Origin: Monodelphis domestica
Lineage: Eukaryota > Chordata > Mammalia > Didelphimorphia > Didelphidae
DNA: 64,000 nt
Direction: 5' to 3'
Assembly (NCBI RefSeq): GCF_027887165.1
Contig: NC_077227.1
Coordinates: 65,668,607-65,732,606, forward strand
Below the pieces are notes generated by a model. The model ran no database searches, was not told the DNA's origin, and was given only the letters and a program-made list of their open reading frames with translations. Of the stretch, positions 46,441 to 58,302 are shown piece by piece; within the stretch, counting starts at the first letter, position 1, and every line of letters starts with the position of its first letter. The position numbers and the translations under genes were made by a program.

Positions 46441-47590
46441 TTTTTAAAAAGAAGAGATGAAATACATATCTTTGGCATGAAATATAGGACCCAATTCACA
46501 GAGAACCAATTTAAGGTGGGATAATAATTACAATACATTTTCATCTGGTCAAGATTAGACATCTGAGCCAGCCCAGTGTCAGTAGAAGCCTACAAACATG
46601 GTTATTACTGTTAAAAAATAAAATCAGAAAATGAAGTGATGTTCCAAGTAAGTTGTATATCACTATATATGAGAAATCTGAGGACCTAAGAATTTAAATG
46701 ACTTTACCGTGGTCACATAGCTACTAAGTGTCTGAGACAAGATTTGAGCCCAGGTCTAACTTAGCCCAGTATCCACTAACCTTGCAGCCTCTTAGTGTAT
46801 AGATATTTTTGAAGTAGAAGCAAAAGAATTGTTATGCAAATTAGAAGATAACAAATGTGAGTAAACTTCCACAATTCACCTGAATATTTTAAAAATCAGT
46901 CAATTTATTAGGCCATGAGACCATACAATTTCTTGGTTCCTAGAAAAATGCAAAGGCTTTCCAGATTAGTGTTTGCTGTTCTGAACCTTGGAAAGAAATG
47001 GAGATTACATATGTAGAAGATTTATTCCATGTTAGTGCATTTAGAACATATGAACAAATAAAATGTCAATTCAAATTGCTTATGAATGTTTACTGGGTTT
47101 ATAAAACCTGTTACTGTAATTGTAATTTTGTTTGTGCTGTAAATTTTTTTTAAAGGCGAGCTCAGATAGTGTATTAATGGGCAGCAATTCTCATAACACA
47201 ACTGCCAAAAGTTTATGATTCCAGAAAGAATGAGATTGGCAAAGTTTTGCAAATGAGCTTCCTAATTAGGTTTCTCTTTCTAAGGGGGGAAGCAATGCAG
47301 AGGGGGAAGAGTACAAGAGGGAAATGAAAAATGACCTAGAAATGCTGAAAGTAAGTAAAACATCTGGTGGAAAATTGAGCTTCCACTGCCAGAATTGATG
47401 GGCAGGAGAATTTGAAGAGGTTACCTTATCCAACTGTCACTATTAGAAACAGCTAAAGCAAAAGAGATGGAGACATATCCAAATCACTGTTTTGTATTTT
47501 TAATTAATAGACTTTAACAACCATCTTGTAAGCTAACTTGACCCAGAGTGAATGGTAATTTATTTCGTAGAGAAAAATAATGCAGTGGTT
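46441..47590. other. mostly unassigned, with one SINE
   Basis: A minus-strand MIR-like fragment lies at 46665-46795 (GACTTTACCGTGGTCACATA, GATTTGAGCCCAGGTC, CCAGTATCCACTAACC). Nothing else recognised. Confidence 0.5.
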
Positions 47591-47594
47591 TGAA

Positions 47595-47765
47595 AATATG
47601 ATTTAGTGTTGAAGGACACCTAGAAGAATAGTTGTTCCAATCCTTTCCCTTTAGAGATAAGGGAACTGGATTTCAGTGGAATGAAATGATTTGCTTAAGG
47701 TAACCAGAGGTGAGTGGCAGAGGAAGGACCAAACCCCAATCTTTTGACTGTTGGTTCATTTAGGC
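47595..47765 (-). mobile_element. MIR-like SINE
   Basis: GTTGAAGGACACCTAGAAGA, GTTCCAATCCTTTCCCTTTA, GATAAGGGAACTGGATTTCA and CAGAGGTGAGTGGCAGAGG in plus-strand order are the reversed consensus. Confidence 0.6.
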
Positions 47766-48262
47766 TTGATACATATCTATACAGTGAGCTGAAAGACTAC
47801 ATCAATGCCTTCAGTGTCCTGGAAGTATATTTCCAGCACTGAAGAATCTTTGTAAATTGGGCATCACTTGCAATGGTTCTTTGCCTGTTACCTCATTGCC
47901 TAAAATATTTGTATGAAGACTTTGAGCAAATCAAATCACAGATTTTCATTTAGATCTCTTTGCTGCAAAGAAAATCCAGATTCTTTTTTTTTATAGAAAC
48001 ATATATTCAGTGTTTGTTTTGTATTGTTTCAACCAAATAAAATCAGTTCACTGAAACAAGTATTTACAAATAAATTTACCTTGACTGCAAAAGAAATTAT
48101 TTGAGGCAGAATTTTATTGTCATTTTATTACCATTTAAAAGAATCCAAGATTAACTTATCCATTTAATTGAATTGAAGCTCTATCTAAGGCACTTGGGGA
48201 ACTGAATGTTTTCCTACTTGTCATCCTTCTGTAATGGCAGTTACTTTGTTTTATAAGGAGGG
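47766..48262. other. unassigned interval
   Basis: AT-rich, no gene or repeat named. Confidence 0.4.
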
Positions 48263-48264
48263 GA

Positions 48265-48480
48265 AAATAAGTGAAGTAGAAAGAACATTAGCTTCCAGGA
48301 GATTTAAGGAAATATGTATCAGGTAACAGGTTCATGCTACAGTACTACTATAATGTCAGTATATGATCTTGGATTAGTCACTGTCCTTCTCTGAAATGCA
48401 TTTTCCCATCTGTAAAATGAGGTAAGCAATTGGATCAAATAATTCTGAGATCTGTTCGAGCTTTTTAAATCTTTGATTGG
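48265..48480 (+). mobile_element. MIR/CORE-type SINE
   Basis: GTGAAGTAGAAAGAACATTA, CTTGGATTAGTCACTGTCCT, CCATCTGTAAAATGAGGTAA and GATCTGTTCGAGCTTTTTAA follow the forward consensus. Confidence 0.7.
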
Positions 48481-49008
48481 TATTGGTGAAATTATGCTGT
48501 TAGGTGGTTAAGGAGTGGGTCATAGCTGCTTTTGTTGGGGAGGGATGCTTTTAGCTAGGACTAAGTTCTCCACAATCTAGATCCATCAAGGTAAAAAGCA
48601 AATAAGAACTTCTTTAAAAAAGCACTCCAGGTTGTATCATATACCCCAGCTCTGTGCATTTTCATTGGCTGTTTTCTATGCCTAAATTCTCTCATTCCTC
48701 ATCTCCATTTTTTAGCTTCCCTAGCTTCCTTTAAGTCCCAGCTATAACTTCACTTTCTATAATAAGCCTTTTGTATAAATGTCAGTGTATTCTCTGTAAG
48801 ATTTTTTTCACTTTATCCTACTTATATCTTGTTTGTACATAGTTGTTTCTATTATATCCACCTTTAGACAGAAAATACCTTAAGACCTGGGATTGTTTTG
48901 TTTTGTTTTTTTCTTTGCTTTCTTTTAACCTTGATTCCTGGCACATAATGACACCAGGGCTGAAATGTAATGTTTTACCTCAGACCCAACTTGAAGTCAT
49001 AGGTAGAT
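48481..49008. other. unassigned interval
   Basis: T-rich patches near 48890-48920; no gene or repeat named. Confidence 0.4.
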
Positions 49009-49009
49009 A

Positions 49010-49240
49010 TCACAGGGTGGAATGAAAAGAATACTAGGTCTGGAGGTTCTGAGTACAAATTTCTGGGTTCATATCTTACCTTGATGCTTTTTAACTATAT
49101 AAACTATGAAGTCAATTTATTTATTCCATGTTCAGTTATCTATAAACTGGGATAATAACTGTGAACATTATCAACTTACAGCAGTCCTGTGAGGAAAGGA
49201 AGTACTTTGAAAAAGTTACAGCACTATAGAAATGTGAGTT
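49010..49240 (+). mobile_element. MIR/CORE-type SINE
   Basis: GGGTGGAATGAAAAGAATAC, TAGGTCTGGAGGTTCTGAGT, TATCTATAAACTGGGATAAT and GCAGTCCTGTGAGGAAAGGA follow the forward consensus. Confidence 0.7.
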
Positions 49241-50324
49241 ACCTCATTTTTCACTTTTTTTGGTTGGATTTCAGATAGATACGGTCAAGAAACTAGTCTC
49301 TATCCAGCTATTCTTTTACATTCAATCTCTATGGACTGTTATAGGTACTCTACTGAGCTAATGTAAGGAAAGAGATTTGCAAGCCTGAAGCACTATAGGA
49401 ATATGGGTTCAATCATAATAACTGTAGTATATTTGGGAAACTGGAATTTTCAATACCTGTTATTGCTATGATTTGTTTGCTTCTGTGAAGAAGGCTGTGT
49501 GTTATCCAAGGACAGCATTTGAGTCTAATTCAGGGTGAAATAACAATGTGCTCTGGGATTTCAGTAACATCTTTCAACCAAGGGAATGAAAGGTTCAGGA
49601 AGGTACTGGGGAAGGTTTCTTTGGATTCTCAAATCACTTGGAATAATTTATTAGGTGGTATTTTTCTCTTCCAACAATCACAGGTTTGGATATTTGTTCT
49701 CTTTGAAATAGACTCTGATCACACCCCAGTGGAAGATAAAATCTTAACATCTCTCTTCTCTTTCTCATTTCCCCCCCTGCAATACAATTAACAGATGGCT
49801 AATTTTGGCAAATATCCTTAACTTTGAATTGCAAATGATGGCAACCCAAGATTTGAGAGCTCATCTGCAGGAGTCAAACCCTTATGTGCAAAGTAGATAG
49901 CTGAATAAAATTACAATGGCAGTTTTAAAAGAACTGGTCAACAGATTTGTTTTGGAGCAGGGATGTTAAAGAAGTGTACATTTTTAAAGAAGAGATTTCA
50001 CTCAAATTGAATAGGGTTGGCCTAAATTGATTTGTGTAGAAGAACTGGGACTGTTCATTCATCTTAATAAGCCTGTCACCTGCTTCTAATACACTTTGTC
50101 CAAGAAGATATAGAGCAAGAGAAAAGGAACAAAAATGTCATCCAACAGAATAAAAGATGGAGCCCAACTACATAGATCAGAGTATCACTGTGTATTCCAG
50201 TGGTTTGATTTTTCCTATTCAAGAGAGGCTAAACTGAGAATGGCAAATTAATTGGGTTGTGTAAATTGTGACATTGTTAATGAGTAGAAGGGTCTTGGTT
50301 CCTACTATAATAGTAGTAATATTA
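49241..50324. other. long unassigned interval
   Basis: About 1.1 kb with no gene or element named. Confidence 0.4.
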
Positions 50325-50388
50325 GTAATAGTAGTGATGGTGGTGGTGGTGGTGGTAGTGGTAGTAATGGTAGTAGTAATAGTGGTAG
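50325..50388. repeat. (GGT/GTA)n microsatellite beside L1 copy 2
   Basis: A run of GTGGTG, GTAGTG and GTAATG triplets that ends where the L1 target duplication begins. The Val-rich open frame starting at 50268 is an artefact of this repeat running into the L1. Confidence 0.9.
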
Positions 50389-50401
50389 AAAAATTGGTGG
50401 G
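50389..50401. repeat. target-site duplication of L1 copy 2, 5' side
   Basis: AAAAATTGGTGGG, identical to 55234-55246. Confidence 0.9.
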
Positions 50402-50412
50402 GACTTCTGGTC

Positions 50413-50423
50413 AAGATGGCGGC
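50413..50423 (+). promoter_or_regulatory. YY1-like site at the L1 start
   Basis: AAGATGGCGGC in the same position as in copy 1 (28963-28973), although nearby bases differ (CTTCTGGTC against CTTCCGGTT). Confidence 0.6.
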
Positions 50424-50675
50424 TTAAAGAAAGCTAAAGTTCAGATCTACGGAAACCCTTCCCTACCGATCTCAAACTATAAGCTCCTAAGGCGCCGAAA
50501 TTCAAAACGATCAACAGCATAGACCCTAGGAATCCTCCTCCTGGACCTGGACCTGGATCAAAAGGTACACCCCCCCCCCAAAAGCCAGAACCTGAGATCA
50601 CTCAGACCTAAGGGGTAGGAGTGCCGAGTCCAAGGCTATAAAGGGAAACTTAGACCCGAGATTGTAACCCCCAGG

Positions 50676-51330
50676 CCGGATCCTTCTATCGGAGTCCCAG
50701 TGAAAGTCACTGCCCTCGGAGCTCCGAGAAGCCGCGGCCCCTCCCCCCTCAGAGAGCAGGATCCTCTGAAACAACAGTAACCCTTAGGGCCGGCAAGACA
50801 GCCTCACGGCCAACTATTCTGAAGGCAACTTCCGGAAAGCAACCCGAACCAGTCGAGGGGGCACCCAATCATCATGGAAACAGAGAGAGCCGGGGAAGAG
50901 AGTAACCCCCTGGCTGGATCCTTCTATCTGAGTCTCAGTGAAAGTCACTGCCCTTGGAGCTCTGGGAAGCCGCGGCCCCTCCTCCCTCAGAGAGCAGGGT
51001 CGTCTGAAATAACAGTAATCCTCAGGGCCGGCAAGACAGCCTCATGGGCCGGATCCTTCTATCCCAGTCTCAGTGAAAGTCACTACCCTCTGAGCTCCAG
51101 GAAGCCGCAGCCCCTCCCCCCTCAGAGAACAGGGTCCTCTGAAACAACAGTAACCCTCAGGGCCGACAAGATAGCCTCACAGCCAGCTATTCTGAAGGCA
51201 ACTTCTGGAAAGCAACCCGACCCAGTCGAGGGGGCACCTTAAGAGCAGGGAAACAGAGAGAGCCCGGAGAGAGTGTAACCCCCTGGCCGGACCCTTCCAT
51301 TCCAGTTCCAGTGAAAGTCACTGCCTTAAG
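50676..51330 (+). repeat. tandem monomers in the L1 copy 2 5' UTR
   Basis: The phrase CCGGATCCTTCTATC or a close variant starts units at about 50676, 50914, 51049 and 51287, spaced about 238, 135 and 238 bp. Each contains CAGTGAAAGTCACTGCCCT, GGAAGCCGCGGCCCCTCC and CAGGGCCGGCAAGACAGCCT. The long units add an extra block ending GTCGAGGGGGCACC. This is a monomer-type promoter, as known for mouse L1 but with unrelated sequence. Confidence 0.85.
50874..51242 (+). other. sense ORF through the 5' UTR monomers, 122 codons
   Basis: Two 45-residue repeats (GSFYLSLSESHCPWSSGKPR... and GSFYPSLSESHYPLSSRKPQ...) are in frame because the short monomer is 135 bp. Copy 1 has a sense ORF at 29249-29530 whose LRAGKTASRAGSCYPSLSES segment is in the same frame. 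Whether it is translated is unknown. It may simply reflect a GC-rich repeat whose length is divisible by three. Confidence 0.4.
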
Positions 51331-51439
51331 GCATACTCAGTTCAACCCAGGGAAAGCTCATAGAATGGACAATCTGCCCAGGACTAAAACCTCTGAACAC
51401 CAGACAGAGATAAGAAAAGCTAATCCTTCCCATTCAGAG

Positions 51440-52397
51440 ATGGCAAACTCCACAGAAGCCCCAAAATCCCAAGAAAAATAAGAAGAAAGGGGCAAATTTG
51501 GACACAATCTATGGAGCCAAAATACAAAATACAGAGGAGATAGAAGACGATACACAAGAAAATGCTCTGGAACATTCCAAATGAAATGGAAACTCTCCAC
51601 AAACCCATGAAGAATTTGAATCAGAAATGACCAAAAAGATGGAAGCCTTCTGGGAGGAAAAGTGGGAAATAATGCAAAATAAATTCGCGCATCTACAAAA
51701 CCGGTGCGACCAAACTGAAAAGGAAAACCAGACTTTAAAGGTCAGAATCAAGCAACTGGAAGACAAGGATCGTGTAAAAGAGCAAGAATGAATAAAGCAA
51801 AGCCAAAATACCAAGAAATTAGAAGAGAACATAAAATATCTCAACGACAAGGTGACAGATCTGGAAAATGGAGGGAGAAGAGATAATTTAAGAATAATTG
51901 GACTTCCAGAAAAGCCAGAAATAAACACCAAATTCGACATCGTGACACAAGATATAATCAACGAAAATTGCCCAGAGATTCTAGAACAAGGGGGTAATAC
52001 AGCCACTGACAGAGCTCACAGAACACCTTCTACACTAAACCCCCAAAAGACAACTCCCAGGAATGTAATTGCCAAATTCCAAAGCTCTCAAACAAAAGAA
52101 AAAATCCTACAGGAAGCCAGAAAAAGACAATTTAGATATAAAGGAATGCCAATCAGGGTCACACAAGATCTTGCAAGTTCTACTCTGAATGATCGTAAGG
52201 CATGGAACATGATCTTCAGAAAGGCAAGAGAGCTGGGTCTTCAACCAAGAATCAGCTACCCAGCAAAACTGACTATATACTTCCAAGGGAAAGTATGGGA
52301 ATTCAACAAAATAGAATATTTTCAACATTTTGCATAGAAAAGACCAGAGCTCTATGGAAAGTTTGATACCGAAAAACAAAGAGCAAGGAATACCTGA
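51440..52397 (+). pseudogene. L1 ORF1 of copy 2, broken
   Basis: Homologous throughout to the intact ORF1 of copy 1 (29637-30602). The beginning is frame-disturbed near 51455-51480, where a few bases present in copy 1 are missing. A TGA replaces a sense codon near 51788, and an early stop lies near 52335 in the C-terminal domain. The RRM and most of the C-terminal domain stay open at 51852-52337 (LRIIGLPEKPEIN, TPRNVIAKFQSSQ, QPRISYPAKL). Not expected to make a functional trimer. Confidence 0.9.
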
Positions 52398-52934
52398 AAA
52401 GGTAAATATTAAGGAAAGGGGAAAGGAGAAAAATGTTATCTTCTTCTTTTATTCAAACTCTCTTCTATAAGGACTACATTTATATCAATCTATGTATACT
52501 AACATGTGGGGAAAATGTAATGTATAAATAGGGGGTAAAGAAAGACCAAATAGAATAATTGTTCTCACACAAAGATTCACATGGGAAGGGGAGGGGAAGA
52601 AAACTCTTATAAGAAGGAGAGGAAGAGAGGGTTTTTTACTTAAACCTTAATCTCAGGGAAATCAACTCTGAGAGGGAAAAACATTCAGATCCATTGGGAT
52701 CTTGAATCCTATCTTACCCAACAAGGGTAGGGAGAAGGGAAAACCAAGGGGGGGAGGTGGAGAGGGAAAACAAAAAGGGAGGGAAAGAGAGGGGGGAAGG
52801 GGAGGGAAGAAAAAGGGAGGGACTAAAAAGGGAAACATCAAGGGAGGGGACAAGGGGGACTGATTCAAAGTAAATCACTGGACTAAAAGGTAGAGCCTAA
52901 GAAGAAAAGGTTAGAATTAGGGAAGGATATCAAA

Positions 52935-54906
52935 ATGCCAGGGAGTCCACAAATGACAATCCTAACTTTGAACGTGAATGGGATGAACTCACACATAAAA
53001 TGTAGACGAATAGCAGAATGGATTAGAATCCAAAACCCTACCATATGTTGTCTTCAAGAAACACACATGAGGCGGGTTGACACCCACAAGGTCAGAATTA
53101 AAGGATGGAATAAGACCTTCTGGGCCTCAACTGACAGAAAGAAGGCAGGAGTGGTATTCATGATATCTAATAAAGCCAAAGCAAAAATAGACCTGATCAA
53201 AAGATACAGGGAAGGTAATTATATTTTGTTAAAAGGGACATTAGACAATGAGGAAATATCATTAATCAACATGTATGCACCAAATAATTTAGCACCCATA
53301 TTTTTAATGGAGAAACTAGGAGAATTGAAGGAAGAAATAGACAGTAAAACCATATTAGTGGGAGACTTAAACCAACCATTATCAAATTTAGATAAATCAA
53401 ATCAAAAAATAAATAAGAAAGAGGTAAAAGAAGTGAATGAAATCTTAGAAAAATTAGAATTAATAGACATATGGAGAAAAATAAATAGGGACAAAAAGGA
53501 ATACACCTTCTTCTCAGCACCACATGGCACATTCACAAAATTTGACCATACATTAGGTCACAGAAACATAGCACACAAATGCAAAAAAGCAGAAATAATG
53601 AATGCAGCCTTCTCAGATCACAAGGCAATAAAAATAATGATTAGTAATGGTACATGGAAAACCAAATCAAAAACTAATTGGAAATTAAACAATATGATAC
53701 TCCAAAATCGTTTAGTTAAAAAAGAAATCATAGAAACAATTAATAATTTCATCGAGGAAAATGACAATGGCGAGACATCCTTTCAAACCTTTTGGGATGC
53801 AGCCAAAGTGGTAATCAGAGGTAAATTCATATCCCTGAATGCTTATATTAACAAACTAGGGAGAGAGCAGAGATCAATCAATTGGAAATGCAAATGAAAA
53901 AACTAGAAAGCGATCAAATTAAAACCCCCCAGCAGAAAACCAAACTAGAAATCCTAAAAATTAAGGGAGAAATTAATAAAATTGAAAGTGATAGAACTAT
54001 TGATTTAATAAATAAGACAAGAAGCTGGTACTTTGAAAAAAAACAAAATAGACAAAGTACTAGTCAATCTAATTAAAAAAAGGAAGGAAGAAAAGCAAAT
54101 TAACAGCATCAAAGATGAAAAGGGGGACAGCACCTCCAATGAAAAGGAAATTAAGGCAATCATTAAAAATTACTTTGCCCAATTATATGGCAATAAATAC
54201 ACCAATTTACGTGATATGGATGAATATATACAAAAATACAAACTGCCTAGGTCAATTGTACAAAAAATCAAGCCATTCTCCAATTGATAAATGGGCAAGG
54301 ATCATGGATAGGCAGTTCTCAGATAAAGAAATCAAAACTATTAATAAGCACATGAAGAAGTGCTCTAAATCTCTTATAATCAGAGAGATGCAAATCAAAG
54401 CAACTCTGAGGTATCACCTCACACCTAGCAGATTGGCTAACATGACAGCAAAGGAGAGTAATGAATGCTGGAGGGGATGTGGCAAAGTAGGGACATTAAT
54501 TCATTGCTGGTGGAGTTGTTAACTGATCCAACCATTCTGGAGGGCAATTTGGAACTATGCCCAAAGGGTGATAAAAGAATTTCTACCCTTTGATCCAGCC
54601 ATAGCACTGCTGGGTTTGTACCCCAAAGAGATAATAAGGTAAAAGACTTGTACAAGAATATTCATAGCTGCTCTCTTTGTGGTGACCAAAAACTGGAAAA
54701 CGAGGGGATGCCCATCAATTGGGGAATGGCTGAACAAATTGTGGTATATGTTGGTGATGGAATACTATTGTGCTAAAAGGAATAATAAAGTGGAGTAATT
54801 CCATGCAGACTGGAACAACCTCCAGGAAGTCATACAGAGTTAGAGGAGCAGAACCAGGAGAACATTGTACACAGAGACTAATACACTGTTGTATAATTGA
54901 ACGTAA
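52935..54906 (+). pseudogene. L1 ORF2 of copy 2, reverse transcriptase deleted
   Basis: The endonuclease is open from 52935 (NVNGMNSHIKCRRIAEW, CCLQETHM, VGDLNQPL, FSDHKAIKI) to about 53897, where the frame changes near 53860. At 54250/54251 AACTGCCTAG joins directly to GTCAATTGTAC, so the reverse transcriptase core with FADD is gone. The C-terminal cysteine motif CWRGCGKVGTLIHC remains near 54470, and TAA is at 54904-54906. The endonuclease alone is about 320 codons. Confidence 0.92.
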
Positions 54907-55233
54907 TGGACTTCTCCGTTAGTGGCGGTGTAATGTCCCTGAACAATTTGCAGGGATCTAGGAGAAAAAAACACCATTCATAAGCAGAGGACAAACTGTG
55001 GGAGTAGAAACACAGAGGAAAAGCAACTGCCTGAATACAGAGGTTGAGGGGACATGACAAAGGAGAGACTCTAAATGAACACTCTAATGCAAATATTATC
55101 AACATAACAATGGGTTCAAATCAAGAAAACATGTAATGCACAGTGGATTTACGTGTCGGCTATGTGGGTGGGGGGAGAAAATGATCTATGTCTTTAACGA
55201 ATAATGCTTGGAAATGATCAAATAAAATATTAA

Positions 55234-55246
55234 AAAAATTGGTGGG
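55234..55246. repeat. target-site duplication of L1 copy 2, 3' side
   Basis: AAAAATTGGTGGG, partner of 50389-50401. Confidence 0.9.
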
Positions 55247-55264
55247 TTTTGTGACTAACAATAT

Positions 55265-55510
55265 TATCTATAATGATAATAACTAAGGTTTATATAGTAT
55301 CTGCTTAATACTAGGCACTGTGCTAAGTATTTTATAGCTACTATCTTATTCCATCCTCCCAACAACTCCTGGAGGTAGGTGCTATTATTATCTCCATTTA
55401 CAATTGATAAAATTGAGGCAAACAAGTTGAGTAACTTTCCCTAGATCACACAGCTAGTAAATGTCTGAAGCCATATTTGGTCCAAGCTCAGTACTCTATC
55501 TACTGTGTCT
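55265..55510 (-). mobile_element. MIR-like SINE, nearly full length
   Basis: AACTAAGGTTTATATAGTAT, CTAGGCACTGTGCTAAGTAT, CCAACAACTCCTGGAGGTAG, GATAAAATTGAGGCAAACAA, ATCACACAGCTAGTAAATGT and CAGTACTCTATCTACTG make up the reversed consensus. Confidence 0.85.
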
Positions 55511-55819
55511 CTAAGATGTCTAAAACTAGCTTTGTGACTATACACCGAAAGATTGGCCACTCTGAATCTTTCCTTTTATCCTATTTGCATTATATCTTTT
55601 CTTTGATGGTCTGAGCTTTTCTTTTTTTTTTTTCTGTCTGGTATGGCTACCTCTTCAGATTATTGTGAATATCAAATGAGATAATGCAGGTAAGATGTTT
55701 TGGTTAATTAAAGCCCCAAATAAATATCAATTTTCTCCCATTAGCATGTAAGGGCCTTGAGGAAAGAGACTGGTTTCATTTTTGTCTTTCTATTCCTGAA
55801 GCCTAACACAATAGCTGAT

Positions 55820-56060
55820 AAATAGTTGTTGTTCAGTTGTGGTTGACTCTTTATGACCTTGTGGGACCATATTCTCGATGGGATTTTCTTGGAAAAGATA
55901 TTGCATTGGTTTGCCATTTTTTTCCCCAGTTAATTAAAGCAAACAGAGGTTAAGCGACTTGCCCATTCACCCAACTTGTAAGCCTCTGAGGATCCATATA
56001 AATTCCCCATCTTCCTGATTCTAAGCTCAGTGCTCTATCCTCTAAGCCATCTAGCTATTT
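55820..56060 (-). mobile_element. tRNA-derived SINE (SINE1-like) with RTE-type tail
   Basis: On the minus strand the head lies near 56055 (GGCTTAGAGGATAGAGCACT), the body includes AAAATGGCAAACCAATGCAA, and the tail includes GTCATAAAGAGTCAACCACA followed by ACTGAACAACAAC at 55826-55838. The ending resembles the tail of the BovB-like element at 61190-61246. Confidence 0.85.
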
Positions 56061-56251
56061 CCTGATATATAATAGATATTGATAATACTTTTTAAAATGA
56101 TCTGTAAGAGTGAAACCCATTACTGGATTAGGCTAAACTAAATTATATACACACATAAATAATCACCTAATTTCAGGGTACTTTTCTAAAGTCAGTAACT
56201 AGTTGGATGACATAATACTTGTGTGTTTCTGCTGATGTATTTTGTAGGTTA

Positions 56252-56428
<177 letters not shown>

Positions 56429-57462
56429 TACTAGAGAAGGTCGATGGATTAAAATAATCAGTAAAAATATTGCTAACACCACCTAAAATAATCAAATGAA
56501 AACTCAGACCAACAGTGGGACCACAATCTCAACATGATAATGTTATTAATTTATTAGTATGCTTTCTGTCCTTTTTCCTTCATTGATTGGATTATAAAAA
56601 CCAATGCAAGAGGAGGAATACATATACATTTTGTTTGTACCAGTCTTCCTATTTCTTTCTTTCTCCCACTTCCCACCTTGTCTTCCTGACCTTATTTTCT
56701 TACCTATGCTTTTCCCCTTCCTTTATATAAAAGTGTCCTTTAATAGCAAAACTTGAGACTAAAGGTGTCATTCAACTAGCAAGCTACCATGTGCCTGGCA
56801 TTGTGCTATACACTGGTAATAAAATTTTAATGAAACAATCTTTTTACATTTTAAAATCAGATAAAACTATATATATATATGTATGTATATATGTACATAC
56901 ATATATATATATATACTTACAGAATAAATGTAAAGAAAGAAATTCAATTAAATAAAAAAAGCTAGTCAGGGATAGAGGGCTCTAGTAGATGGGGAATTAG
57001 GAAAGGCCTCATTTAGTAGTATATCTAACATTTCTCTAAGTCTTACTACAATGCAATTATGAGCTTCAATTTTGATGTTTAAGGACTAGTCTATTATCAT
57101 TTTATTGTCAATTTAGAAGAACAAATAGTTGAGTGGTATTTGAATTTTTATGTTTGTTTTGGAAAAGGAATCTTTCATAATCTTTCATTATAAATCGTGA
57201 TTCCTTCTGATATTTATCAAGCTCATCGTTTTCTTATTTTGCTGAACGGGAGGGTAGAAGCAAGTTTTCTTACATTTCCATGAATTGCGAGAATTACTTT
57301 AGTTTCTCCTTTATCCTCATTTTATAGTGATGCCAAGTTTTAGAAAGATCAATGAATTCATGATGCAGACTAACCACCAGGGGAACTTATGAAACCCAAT
57401 AAATATCATTTGGGAACTAAAGCTAGATGTAAGTATTGCTAATTACCACTGTTTGTGTATGG

Positions 57463-57473
57463 TTGCACGCGCA

Positions 57474-57525
<52 letters not shown>

Positions 57526-57528
57526 TGT
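57463..57528. repeat. (GT)n microsatellite
   Basis: Starts GCACGCGCACACGTGTGTG and continues as (GT)n to about 57527. The CG-containing start is alternating purine-pyrimidine, so of Z-DNA type. Confidence 0.95.
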
Positions 57529-57649
57529 GATTTCACTGGTGTAAAGAGCTCATAGTAAGAAATTTCTTCTGCCAAGGCAAAACAGCAACTTCTCTGCCTT
57601 TTGTTGGCTTTGAGATTTGCCTGGGGCACTGAAAGTTTGAGTTATTTAC

Positions 57650-58070
57650 TTAGGGTATTTTAGTATTTGTCAAAGGAATAATTTGAATCCAGATCTTCCT
57701 AATTCATGGTCAGCCAGCTTTACCCACTATGTCAAGTTCTCTCTTTATCATTCATATGTATATGAATTCCCTGGTGATTCTCCACACACTCTTTAAAGCA
57801 AATATTGCAAGCATTGTTTTGTGCCATATTACAGGTTTGGAAACTGAGGTTGAAAAAGGATAAAATGACTGTGTTATGCCAAAAATAGCACTGACCTAAG
57901 AGTTAGGAGTTCATGTTTCTCACTCTGGCTCAGTCTTCTAGCTGCCTTTGTAACCACTTTAAATCATTTCACCTCTTTGAGTACTCTGTTTCTCATTTGA
58001 AAATGAGAAAGTGGAGTAAGTAAACTTGAATGACCTTCTAACTTCATTATTCTGTGACTTTCTTAAAACT
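57650..58070. mobile_element. two or three worn SINEs
   Basis: 57650-57740 is a minus-strand head (TTTGAATCCAGATCTTCCTA, TTACCCACTATG). 57800-57880 is a minus-strand middle part (GGAAACTGAGGTTGAAAAAG). 57885-58070 is a plus-strand MIR-like element (AGCACTGACCTAAGAGTTAG, CATTTGAAAATGAGAAAGTG). Confidence 0.55.
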
Positions 58071-58236
58071 ATTAGGGCTAGAAGTTAATGTCTGTCTTCA
58101 TTGTTGAACCTAAATCTTTCAGCTACAAAGCATTATTGATTTGGCTATTTTAAGAGTTTTATTTGAATATTTGAATATTCAATTACATAATATACTTTTG
58201 ACCAAATTAGAATTTTCTATATTCATATTTGTATGG

Positions 58237-58271
<35 letters not shown>

Positions 58272-58302
58272 AATGCATGCACATATATACGTTCCTTCAT
58301 AG
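58071..58302. other. unassigned, with (TA)n
   Basis: (TA)n with CATA interruptions at about 58228-58290; otherwise unassigned. Confidence 0.5.

Larger units (their letters stand above)
50402..55233 (+). mobile_element. L1 copy 2, complete 5' end, large internal ORF2 deletion
   Basis: A 4.8-kb element of the same subfamily as copy 1, with perfect 13-bp target duplications. 5' UTR 50402-51439 with tandem monomers; ORF1 remnant 51440-52397; spacer 52398-52934; ORF2 remnant 52935-54906; 3' UTR with a G-rich tract at 55165-55177. About 1.84 kb is missing at 54250/54251, equal to copy 1 32451-34286. It could not make its own reverse transcriptase. Confidence 0.95.

Noticed and set aside
50268-50522. 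84-codon frame beginning with a Val-rich segment
   Set aside because: It joins a GGT/GTA microsatellite to the first bases of an L1; the composition has a trivial cause.
51509-52006. 165-codon minus-strand frame
   Set aside because: Antisense to L1 ORF1; the equivalent at 29810-30211 is also open because of the A-rich codon usage of ORF1. No independent support.
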